Source: JAAFHB01 sp037128295
GTDB lineage: Bacteria > Bacteroidota > Bacteroidia > Bacteroidales > Prolixibacteraceae
Assembly (NCBI GenBank): GCA_037128295.1
Contig: JBAXWR010000331.1
Coordinates: 1 to 7,484, forward strand
Reading direction: 5' to 3'
Length of the DNA stretch: 7,484 nucleotides
Both the position numbers and the translations under genes were made by a program. Below the pieces are notes generated by a model. The model saw only the letters and a program-made list of their open reading frames with translations. It searched no databases and was not told where the DNA came from. Each line of letters opens with the position of its first letter. The first letter of the stretch is position 1. Positions 1 through 6,521 of this stretch are shown here, piece after piece.

Positions 1-957
1 ATTTTCAAGCATCTGATTGTTAGAGTATTGAATTTCAGGTTTGTTCAACAGCCCTGCTTCAATCGCTATAGCTGTACCACCATGATAATAAACTTTAGAT
101 TCGTCAAAACCAGCTGGAATTGGCGATTTATCCAGATAAATGTGGGGAATAAATTTCTGGTTTTTGGGATCCCATAAGAGTTTGCGGGCATTGTTGGCTA
201 CACCAGAGCGGAGTTTCTTCAGATGTTCTGCACTTTTCCGGTCTTTTGTCATTGCAATCAACTCATCGAGGGCAATCACAAACATCGCATTATCATAAAC
301 ATCTATCGCTGGGGTTGTTGTCGAATCAATGTCCACAACGTTATCGGTATTGGGTTGCACATCGCCCCAATCAGCAGTCATGGCGCCCCAAAGCAAACTG
401 TTTTTCTGGTCGAACCGTTCTTTCAAGAGATAATCCACCATCAGGTGCATCCGTTCATCGACTGTTTTGCCAGCCACATTTTCTGACAAGATGGTTGTAT
501 CGCCAGTTACACGGATATATTTACCAATCATCTGAATCATTGATGTTTCCTGATCAGTCTCAACTGTATTCTTAAAACCGACATGTGAAGTATCTGCTGG
601 TGACCGATATTGGTTCGGATCGCCCCAGGTAAAATCCTTATTCAGGACGTAGCCGTCAATCATCTCGTTGTTGGGTTGCTGCAGTGCGAAAAAAACCAAC
701 AAAGCGCCCCTGATCTCTTTTGGGTCAACTTCCTGAAGTGCGATTTCAATGAAGGTGTTCATGTCGCGGGCCCAAACCTGGGAATAACCACTTCCGGCAT
801 TGAACCCTTTCTTCAAGAGATTACGGGCCATCGTGTCAACTACCGTGAGTGTCGGATCATTGAGGATTTGATTGGCCAATATCCTTTTCGGATTGGAAGT
901 TGGCGAACAACTGTTGATCAGGAGGCAAAGCACAAAGAGTTTCAGGATGTTTTTCAT
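1..957 (-). CDS. Lipoprotein, probable six-hairpin (alpha/alpha)6 glycoside hydrolase; C-terminus beyond window edge
   Basis: This is an open frame of 319 codons from an ATG at 957-955 to the left window edge, so the C-terminus is missing. The N-terminus (MKNILKLFVL, then LLINSC) is a lipoprotein signal peptide with the lipidated cysteine at residue 17, so the protein should sit in the cell envelope. Family-like features are a GYSQVWARDM stretch (W62, R64, D65), an acidic ETDQE cluster at 133-137, ADWGD at 195-199, and helical segments between them. Tryptophan and acidic motifs of this kind are common in six-hairpin glycosidases such as the GH125 and GH63 types, but the TGDI motif of GH125 is absent, so I do not assign a family or substrate. 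The gene begins 23 bases after the sulfatase stop and is very probably the third gene of the leftward operon. The signal peptide fixes the start. An envelope-attached enzyme is likely; the exact activity is inference. Confidence 0.8.
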   Translation of the reverse strand, partial: MKNILKLFVLCLLINSCSPTSNPKRILANQILNDPTLTVVDTMARNLLKKGFNAGSGYSQVWARDMNTFIEIALQEVDPKEIRGALLVFFALQQPNNEMIDGYVLNKDFTWGDPNQYRSPADTSHVGFKNTVETDQETSMIQMIGKYIRVTGDTTILSENVAGKTVDERMHLMVDYLLKERFDQKNSLLWGAMTADWGDVQPNTDNVVDIDSTTTPAIDVYDNAMFVIALDELIAMTKDRKSAEHLKKLRSGVANNARKLLWDPKNQKFIPHIYLDKSPIPAGFDESKVYYHGGTAIAIEAGLLNKPEIQYSNNQMLEN

Positions 958-980
958 AAGTTTGTTGTTTTTGTAACTAT

Positions 981-2537
981 TTATTTTACAGGTCTTTGAT
1001 TTGACGACTTTATCTTCTCCAACAATTCGGAAAGTTCTTTCACCTTTTCAGGATTTTGGTTGTAAAGGTTATTGTCCTCATGGATATCGTTTTCAAGGTT
1101 GTACAACTGACCAGTTGGATCACCCGGCTGAGGTTTGATTTCGGAAGGGACCGTAAAGCCACCAGAACCAAGTTTGGTAATCAGTTTCCATGGACCTTTG
1201 CGGATATCGAATGTGCCTCTGGATGAGATATTTATAATAGCAGGCTGATCCACAATTTCTGTGGCACGGCCCAAAATGATTGGAACGATGGAGTAGCTGT
1301 CTTCAGTTTTGTATTCATCGGATTTGTTTCCAACCAATTCAGCACAGGTTGCCATCAGGTTTGCATGGGTGATTGTTGCATTACTTACCGATCCTGCTTT
1401 TACCTTTCCGGGATAGCGAACAATAAATGGCACACGGTGGCCACCTTCAAAGGCATCACCTTTCATTCCCCGGAAGGGACCGGCAGCTTTATGGTTGAAT
1501 TGCTGCACGAAATTTTCACGCCAATAAGGTCCATTGTCGCTTGTAAAAATAACCAATGTATTTTCCGCAAGCCCCAAACTATCAAGGGTATGCAAAACCC
1601 TACCCACTTCGGCATCCACCTCTTTTACAAAGTCGCCATATTCCCCGGCTTGCGATGTGCCTGAATATTTGGTAACAGGAACCCATGGCGTATGTGGCGC
1701 AGGCATAGGAAAGTAAAGGAAGAAAGGTTTTTTTGAACCAGCCTGTTTCTCAATAAAGCTGATCGCATGATTTGTAAAATTGGGAAGCACCTGATAAAAA
1801 TCAAAAGATGGCGACATCAACCCGGGTCTCCAGAATGGTCCGGTATATCCGGTATCGAGTTTATTTCCAGGAGTTGAAGAGGTAAGGGGTTCAGTTAGCT
1901 CGTCGTTTTCGAGGTAACAGTAAGGAGGCATATCCAGGGATGCTGGTAAGATGTACGAATAGTCGAAACCCTGCGTCCTTGGACCGCAAACCGGTGGTTT
2001 TGAAAAATCGATATGGTTTGGATTCATCTCTTTCAGAATGCCATACAAATTTTCCTTGTTGTATTCAGGTTTTAGTGAATCTTTGTGGGCTTCCTTTGGG
2101 ACCCAATCCAATCCCAGGTGCCATTTGCCTACAACCCCGGTCTGGTAGGAACTTTTTTTCAATAACTTGGCAACCGTCGGTAAGTCATTCTCAATCAGGG
2201 TTCTGCTAAAACCGTTTAATACACCCACTTTTAATCTGCTGCGCCAGGGATATCTTCCTGTTAAAATGGAGTATCTTGTTGGTGTGCAGACCGATGAGGT
2301 GGTATGGGAATCGGTAAAACGCATCCCTTGTCTGGCCAAACCATCAATATTTGGCGTGCCGGTTTTGGCTTCCGGATTGTTGACAGTGACATCTCCATAG
2401 CCCAGGTCGTCTGCCAAAATATAGACAATGTTGGGAAGCTTGTTTTCTGTCCTGTTTTGTACCGGTTTCCCCGATTCCCCAAAACCGATCAACGGCGTTG
2501 AAAGTAAGACCAATAACAATGGGTTTGATGGATTCAT
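981..2537 (-). CDS. Type I (S1 family) formylglycine sulfatase, exported
   Basis: This gene encodes 518 residues, a normal length for bacterial S1 sulfatases, which hydrolyse sulfate esters on sugars. The usual active-site set is visible: D43 and D44 in ILADDLGYGD (metal), the sulfatase signature SSVCTPTRYS with C84 as the residue converted to formylglycine, and R88 in the CxPxR core. K138 and H140 lie in GKWHLG, H282 in APHTPW, D334-N335 in TSDNGP, and K359 in FRGMKGD. A Cys-type signature can be matured by FGE or by the radical-SAM anSME; neither gene is in view. The N-terminus (residues 1-20) is hydrophobic but has no basic residue and no lipobox, so it is a weak type I signal peptide with cleavage near residue 20; a periplasmic location is inferred. 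It lies 68 bases after the fucosidase and 23 before the next gene. The substrate (galactose, GlcNAc or fucose sulfate) cannot be read from the sequence. Confidence 0.95.
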   Translation of the reverse strand: MNPSNPLLLVLLSTPLIGFGESGKPVQNRTENKLPNIVYILADDLGYGDVTVNNPEAKTGTPNIDGLARQGMRFTDSHTTSSVCTPTRYSILTGRYPWRSRLKVGVLNGFSRTLIENDLPTVAKLLKKSSYQTGVVGKWHLGLDWVPKEAHKDSLKPEYNKENLYGILKEMNPNHIDFSKPPVCGPRTQGFDYSYILPASLDMPPYCYLENDELTEPLTSSTPGNKLDTGYTGPFWRPGLMSPSFDFYQVLPNFTNHAISFIEKQAGSKKPFFLYFPMPAPHTPWVPVTKYSGTSQAGEYGDFVKEVDAEVGRVLHTLDSLGLAENTLVIFTSDNGPYWRENFVQQFNHKAAGPFRGMKGDAFEGGHRVPFIVRYPGKVKAGSVSNATITHANLMATCAELVGNKSDEYKTEDSYSIVPIILGRATEIVDQPAIINISSRGTFDIRKGPWKLITKLGSGGFTVPSEIKPQPGDPTGQLYNLENDIHEDNNLYNQNPEKVKELSELLEKIKSSNQRPVK

Positions 2538-2540
2538 TTT

Positions 2541-2621
2541 TTAATATTTCTATTTATTTCAACCTATATCTATTCTTATTTCTATTTATTTCAACCTATT
2601 TCTACCTACTTCATCCTATTC
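2541..2621 (-). repeat. Tract of phased ten-base purine-rich repeats (GAAATARRTT-like)
   Basis: Read on the minus strand from 2621, the sequence divides into units of about ten bases that mostly begin with GAA: GAATAGGAT, GAAGTAGGTA, GAAATAGGTT, GAAATAAATA, GAAATAAGAA, a 12-base variant, GAAATAAATA and GAAATATTAA. A 23-base stretch is repeated exactly on the plus strand at 2545-2567 and 2577-2599. The tract starts within the last codons of the fucosidase gene, supplies its TAG stop, and ends three bases before the sulfatase ATG. Its role is unknown. The spacing of about one helical turn could give DNA curvature, or the tract could act in the mRNA leader of the sulfatase gene. Confidence 0.75.
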
Positions 2622-4159
2622 ATATAAACCCCAAAAGATGAGATCGTTGGGTTTAACCTTGATTTCAGGATGCGCAACCTGACTTTATCGGTTGTGATGG
2701 TGTCAAATCGCAGGAGCCGTTTGTAGCCAACAGTTGTCCCTTCGGTCAATTTTTGCCAAACACCGTTTACCCATCCTTCCAGGATAAATGATTCGATACG
2801 CTGGCCAATCTGAATATTTTCCTGAAGCATCAAAACATTAAATGTCTGCTGACCAGCCAATGTGAGGTCAAGGGTCGCTTCGGATTTGTCTGCAGCGGCA
2901 GCCCACCAGGTTTTGTTGTCGTTGTCGATACAGAATTCCGGCTTTTGTTTTCCCAAATCAGAATCGGTAGTAATTTTTGCACCGTTTAAATAGTTGGTGG
3001 CGAAAATATCATCAATGGCTTTTTTGAACAATTGGAGGTTGCGGACATCGTTTTCGTGAAGCAGCCCACGCCTGTCCGGAGGGATATTCAACAACAACAA
3101 AGAGTTGCGGCCAATGCTGCTGAAATAGATATCGAGCAGTTTTTCCGGAGTTTTTACAAGAGTGTCCTGACTTGCATGATAAAACCACCCCGGACGGATC
3201 GAGACATCAACTTCCGAAGGATACCAGATCAGCCCTTTGCCATTGGCGATCACGGAACGGCTGCCGAGGTCGGGCTTTTGCATATCACCTTCCGGGACAA
3301 AGGCAGAACTCCCTGCATTTTGTTGCGAACTGGCGGAAATCTCATCAAGCCGGGCAGCAGAAACGGGGACAACGCTCCACTCAGTTTCACGACCATATCC
3401 GCTTTCAGTACCTACCCATCTTACGTCGGGTCCCATGATGGCAATCGTTGCGTCGGGTTGTAATTTCCGTATGGTGGAATAGAAGGATTTAAAATCGTAA
3501 ACCTGCCTTTTGCCGTTGGGGCCTTCGCCACAAGCCCCATCAAACCAGACTTCGGCAATTGGACCGTAGTTGCTCAGAAGTTCGGTTAACTGGTTCACAA
3601 AATAGGTATTGTAAACCGGCGAATCTCCATACGATGGTTCATGGCGGTCCCATGGGGAAAGATAAACCCCAAACTTGATCCCAAGTTCCTTGCAGGCCTC
3701 CGACACATCTTTCACCACATCGCCTTTCCCGTTTTTATACGGACTGTTTTTTACACTATGTTCGGTGAACTTGCTGGGCCACAGGCAAAACCCATCGTGA
3801 TGCTTACAGGTAAGAATCACAAGTTTAATCCCTGCATCCTTGGCTGTTTGTACCCATTGTTTAGCATCAAGGCTGGTTGGATTAAAAACTGAAGGACTCT
3901 CCTTGCCATCTCCCCATTCACGGTCGGTAAACGTATTGACAGTAAAGTGAAAAAAGGCGGTAAACTCCCCGTCCTGCCATACAATCTGGCGCGGGCTGGG
4001 AGTCACATTTGCCGCAAGTGCAACAATTTGTGCTTCAGTAGATCCTTCCGGGATCAGCACGGAATTTTTTCCGGGTTTGGTTTCCGGGGCAGGATTACAG
4101 GAAGCAAAAAATAAATTCAAGCCTATTAGGCTAATTAACAGTAGTTTGATTTGTTTCAT
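2606..4159 (-). CDS. GH29 alpha-L-fucosidase lipoprotein with C-terminal F5/8 type C (CBM32-like) domain, probably subfamily B
   Basis: This gene encodes 517 residues. A lipoprotein signal (residues 1-20, FFASC) places the lipidated cysteine at 21. The GH29 barrel spans about 50-380, with HFTVNTFTDREWGDG (71-85), CKHHDGFCLWPS (118-129), LSPWDRH (167-173), the nucleophile motif EVWFDGACG with D207, and SIRPGWFYH (320-328). E252 in WVGTESGYG lies 45 residues after the nucleophile, the same spacing I recall for D172/E217 of the bifidobacterial alpha-1,3/4-fucosidase AfcB, so E252 is the predicted acid/base. The EWGDG and WVGxExG motifs point to subfamily GH29-B, which removes alpha-1,3/1,4-linked fucose from branched (Lewis-type) structures; that specificity is inferred. 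Residues about 385-515 resemble a discoidin-like F5/8 type C domain, usually a sugar-binding module. It appears to be the first gene of the leftward operon. The stop codon lies inside a repeat tract that continues into the gap before the sulfatase. Confidence 0.95.
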   Translation of the reverse strand: MKQIKLLLISLIGLNLFFASCNPAPETKPGKNSVLIPEGSTEAQIVALAANVTPSPRQIVWQDGEFTAFFHFTVNTFTDREWGDGKESPSVFNPTSLDAKQWVQTAKDAGIKLVILTCKHHDGFCLWPSKFTEHSVKNSPYKNGKGDVVKDVSEACKELGIKFGVYLSPWDRHEPSYGDSPVYNTYFVNQLTELLSNYGPIAEVWFDGACGEGPNGKRQVYDFKSFYSTIRKLQPDATIAIMGPDVRWVGTESGYGRETEWSVVPVSAARLDEISASSQQNAGSSAFVPEGDMQKPDLGSRSVIANGKGLIWYPSEVDVSIRPGWFYHASQDTLVKTPEKLLDIYFSSIGRNSLLLLNIPPDRRGLLHENDVRNLQLFKKAIDDIFATNYLNGAKITTDSDLGKQKPEFCIDNDNKTWWAAAADKSEATLDLTLAGQQTFNVLMLQENIQIGQRIESFILEGWVNGVWQKLTEGTTVGYKRLLRFDTITTDKVRLRILKSRLNPTISSFGVYMNRMK

Positions 4160-4218
4160 ATCGTATTCAATTCATTTCCAAATATTTCAATTTATTCCCT
4201 TCTATTTCCATTTATTCC
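4160..4218 (-). repeat. Phased ten-base purine-rich repeats before the fucosidase start
   Basis: On the minus strand this leader divides into GGAATAAATG, GAAATAGAAG, GGAATAAATT, GAAATATTTG, GAAATGAATT and GAATACGAT, directly followed by the fucosidase ATG. A core of the form GRAATAAATNGAAATA (minus strand) occurs at 4183-4198 and 4203-4218 and again at 2545-2560 and 2577-2592, so the two tracts are the same kind of element. There is no Shine-Dalgarno sequence, as usual in Bacteroidota, so this A- and G-rich leader is probably the translation initiation region as well. Confidence 0.7.
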
Positions 4219-4343
4219 TTCTTCTGGTCAGTTAAAAACGGATTACCTATATCTGCTGTGAAAATAAGTATAAGGATTGAAAAAATGGAGGTTCTATGAA
4301 AAAATAGATTGACATGGGACAGGAAAAACAAACTTTAGGATGC

Positions 4344-4407
4344 AGTGTCCCGGTGGCTATTAGCAACTGCCCACACCAGGATTGGCCGATCCAGTCACCC
4401 GGACACT
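4344..4407. repeat. Imperfect 15-bp inverted repeat with nested hairpin; possible structured RNA or mobile-element relic
   Basis: The left arm AGTGTCCCGGTGGCT (4344-4358) pairs with AGTCACCCGGACACT (4393-4407), with one C-C mismatch and one G-T pair. Inside it, GGAT (4379-4382) pairs with ATCC (4389-4392) around TGGCCG, so this small hairpin stacks directly on the outer stem. The remaining 20 bases (4359-4378) form a one-sided loop. The element is richer in G and C than the surrounding DNA. No gene ends here, so it is not an ordinary terminator. It could be a small structured RNA, an untranslated leader of the fucosidase operon, or a remnant of an insertion element. Confidence 0.5.
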
Positions 4408-4480
4408 ATAACAAGGTTTGAAAGTTTTTATTATTATGGAATTAGATAACTGAAGATAAGGTAATAAGGTTTTAAATGGC

Positions 4481-4594
4481 GGTGGTCATATTACACTGTT
4501 ACTAAGGTAGAAAAGTTGAAAATAAGGTTTGTAAGCAGAAAAACCTTATTTATTTTTTCTTTTTAACCTTAGTAATTCACGGTAAACACCCACC
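4481..4594. repeat. Long imperfect palindrome with a terminator-like core
   Basis: Two arms of about 50 bases pair around a centre near 4537. Perfect segments are AAATAAGGTTT (4520-4530) with AAACCTTATTT (4541-4551), and TTACTAAGGT (4499-4508) with ACCTTAGTAA (4566-4575). Farther out, TTACACTG (4491-4498) partly matches CACGGTAA (4578-4585), and GGTGG (4481-4485) matches CCACC (4590-4594). On the plus strand the inner stem is followed by a T-rich run (4551-4564), as in an intrinsic terminator, but its stem is AT-rich and no plus-strand gene precedes it. A miniature transposable element or a small-RNA terminator would both fit. Confidence 0.6.
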
Positions 4595-4598
4595 TAAA

Positions 4599-4646
4599 GC
4601 GGCGTAATCAGAAAATTCAAAAAAGCTCAAACGATCCATACGCCGC
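4599..4646. repeat. 8-bp perfect inverted repeat GCGGCGTA/TACGCCGC
   Basis: GCGGCGTA at 4599-4606 is the exact reverse complement of TACGCCGC at 4639-4646, with a 32-base A-rich loop. It directly follows the long palindrome and lies about 120 bases before the rightward promoter. It might be an operator half-site pair or a further part of the neighbouring element. Eight GC-rich base pairs in an AT-rich stretch are notable but could still arise by chance. Confidence 0.35.
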
Positions 4647-4744
4647 AAAGCAACAACAAAACGAACATCGTGATCGAAATGGACTAAGCAATTATTTGAT
4701 TTCAGAACAAATTAAGCATTGCTCAAAAATAAATCCACATATTT

Positions 4745-4775
4745 TTGCTTTTCTCATCCACCTTCTTTAATTTTG
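4745..4775 (+). promoter_or_regulatory. Bacteroidota-type promoter for the PEGA protein gene
   Basis: TAATTTTG at 4768-4775 is a full match to the Bacteroidota -7 consensus TAnnTTTG. A TTG within a T-rich run (4745-4747) lies 20 bases upstream, the spacing expected for the -33 element. Transcription would start near 4780 and give a leader of about 60 A-rich bases before the ATG at 4839. There is no Shine-Dalgarno sequence in that leader, as usual for the phylum. The match is by eye. Confidence 0.65.
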
Positions 4776-4838
4776 GAAAAATAATCAAAAAACTAAGTAT
4801 CCAACTAAAAGAACAAATCAAACAACAATACCCCTCAC

Positions 4839-6497
4839 ATGAAAAGAATCCTAACTATTTTGCTATTTGCCTTATTTACAGAAACTTTATTCGCACAATC
4901 TCAAATCTCCGTCCAATCGTTCCGCAAACTCGACAGCGACATGACTGCCCGGATCGAATCGCCCAAAAAAGACCAGAACGGCGATATTTGCGCTATCATT
5001 AAAGTAGTTACAACCCAAACCGGTTTTACATGGGACTCTGACGGATTGGGCATCATTTCGGCAGAACCCAAAGTTGGGGAATACTGGATTTATTTGCCAT
5101 GGGGTGCCAAACGACTCACGATCAAGCATCCGCAATTGGGCGTTTTGCGCGAATATCAATACCCGGTTCCCATCGAAAGGGCCACAGTTTATGAAATGGT
5201 CCTCACTACCGGTAAAGTTGTCACCAGTGTTGAGCCGATTGTTACGGGCCAATGGTTGTTGATCAACACCGAACCTGCCGGGGCGATGGTCTATCTCAAC
5301 GACAAGTTTGCCTCCAATGGAACCTACCAGGCGAGGATCAAGCCGGGAAGCTATACCTACCGCGTGGAAGCCCCGTTGTACCACTCCGAGGCAGGTAAAT
5401 TCGATCTTACCGATACCCGGAAAGAGTTGACAGTGAAGCTGAAACCGGCGTTCGGATTTGTTACGGTGAACAGCTCGCCGGAAGAGGATGCCCGGATTTC
5501 GATAGATGGGAAGCCTGTTGACAAAAATACTCCGTTAAAAAATGAGGCTCTGGCCAGCGGTGACCATTGGGTACAGGTCATCAAGGATATGTATGAACCT
5601 GTGAACCAGAAAATTACGATAGTGGACGGCCAAACTGTTCCGGTAAATGTTGTTTTGGTCCCGACTTTTGGCGAAATCACAATTACGATTCCGGAGAACG
5701 CCACAATCTATCTCGACAACGTACTGAAATCAACAGGTACCTGGAAAGGGCGTTTGAACGCAGGGGTCTATTCGATAGAGGTGCGCCGCGAAAAATACCG
5801 ATCGGCCAAACAGGATATTGATGTTACGGCTGGCCAAAAGCAATCGATTGATCTGCAACCATCTCCCATTTTTGGTGCATTGGATGTGATCACCACGCCT
5901 CCGGGAGCAACCATTACTTTGGAAGGGAAGGAGCAGGTTACAACCCCCAATACGATCAACAACCTGCTGATTGGCGAGTACAAGGTTCAACTTAGCAAGC
6001 AAGGTTATAGTACTGTGAGCAGACAGATCACCATCGAAGAGGGGAAAATAACCATGCTGAAAGAGACCCTTCCTTCAACGGCAGCACCCAAAATTGAAAG
6101 GGATAAAATAGCAGATTCCGATCAACCCAAGGTGATCGACAAAGCCCCGAAAGAAATTGCAAAATCCTATTCTACTGAATATTACAAATACAAGAAAAGG
6201 AAAAGCCTTTGGTTGGTTTCGGCATTGGTGACAGGCGCGGCAGGGACAGTTTCGTATCTTCAGGCAAAATCGGCAAGCGACAACTACAAGACCGCCACTA
6301 CCGATGCCGAAGATGTTTATAAAAAGATGGAACTCTACAATATGATTTCCCCAATTGCTTTGGGTGTTGCGGGATTCTGTACCATCGAATTTATCCTTAC
6401 TTCCGGCAAACAGGCCAAAGCGAGGAAGTTGCCGGTCAGTTTTTATCCGGTTCCGCTCAGGAATGGCGGTGGCCTTGGACTAACGTATAACTTTTAA
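4839..6497 (+). CDS. Exported protein with four PEGA-like repeats and two C-terminal hydrophobic segments
   Basis: This gene encodes 552 residues. MKRILTILLFALFTETLFA is a type I signal peptide with likely cleavage before Q20, which fixes the start. Residues 20-135 form an N-terminal region that I do not recognise by family. Four PEGA-like beta repeats follow at about 139-203, 207-274, 278-341 and 346-411. Each carries a surface-strand pattern (such as VYLNDK, ISIDGK, IYLDNV, ITLEGK), a glycine-containing turn (KPGSY, ASGDH, NAGVY, LIGEY) and then a strand ending in hydrophobic residues. PEGA domains are common in bacterial envelope proteins and are thought to mediate binding at the surface or to cell-wall material. 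A charged linker (412-455) leads to hydrophobic segments at about 457-475 and 500-521, and the tail ends in GLTYNF. The gene is followed after 24 bases by a lipoprotein gene, so they are probably co-transcribed. The exact role is unknown. Confidence 0.9.
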   Translation: MKRILTILLFALFTETLFAQSQISVQSFRKLDSDMTARIESPKKDQNGDICAIIKVVTTQTGFTWDSDGLGIISAEPKVGEYWIYLPWGAKRLTIKHPQLGVLREYQYPVPIERATVYEMVLTTGKVVTSVEPIVTGQWLLINTEPAGAMVYLNDKFASNGTYQARIKPGSYTYRVEAPLYHSEAGKFDLTDTRKELTVKLKPAFGFVTVNSSPEEDARISIDGKPVDKNTPLKNEALASGDHWVQVIKDMYEPVNQKITIVDGQTVPVNVVLVPTFGEITITIPENATIYLDNVLKSTGTWKGRLNAGVYSIEVRREKYRSAKQDIDVTAGQKQSIDLQPSPIFGALDVITTPPGATITLEGKEQVTTPNTINNLLIGEYKVQLSKQGYSTVSRQITIEEGKITMLKETLPSTAAPKIERDKIADSDQPKVIDKAPKEIAKSYSTEYYKYKKRKSLWLVSALVTGAAGTVSYLQAKSASDNYKTATTDAEDVYKKMELYNMISPIALGVAGFCTIEFILTSGKQAKARKLPVSFYPVPLRNGGGLGLTYNF

Positions 6498-6521
6498 CCC
6501 AAACCCCTAAATTACAACAAC

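Larger units (their letters stand above)
4219..4744. other. Divergent intergenic region without a recognised gene
   Basis: No open frame here has a convincing start, codon pattern or recognisable product. The stretch is AT-rich and holds the three inverted repeats listed separately, plus several copies of ATAAGGT (4456-4462, 4464-4470, 4522-4528). A promoter for the leftward fucosidase operon should lie in the right half of 4219-4400 or beyond, but no clean minus-strand TAnnTTTG box was found. The nearest is TAAAGTTTG, minus strand at 4337-4329, which has one base too many. Confidence 0.6.

Noticed and set aside
2541..2621. CRISPR array
   Set aside because: The units are contiguous ten-base repeats without unique spacers, and no cas gene is present.
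3032..3463. Plus-strand open frame of 143 codons inside the fucosidase gene
   Set aside because: It lies antisense to a gene with full catalytic motifs, has no recognisable domain or leader, and is explained by the codon pattern of the opposite strand.
4329..4337. Minus-strand TAAAGTTTG as the promoter of the fucosidase operon
   Set aside because: It has three bases instead of two between TA and TTTG, and the nearest TTG upstream is about 26 bases away, outside the usual spacing.
4344..4407. Invertible promoter flanked by inverted repeats
   Set aside because: The arms are only about 34 bases apart and no promoter box lies between them, so inversion would not switch a promoter.
4887..5384. 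Minus-strand open frame of 165 codons inside the PEGA protein gene
   Set aside because: It is antisense to a gene with a signal peptide and clear repeats, and its product has no export signal or recognisable motif.
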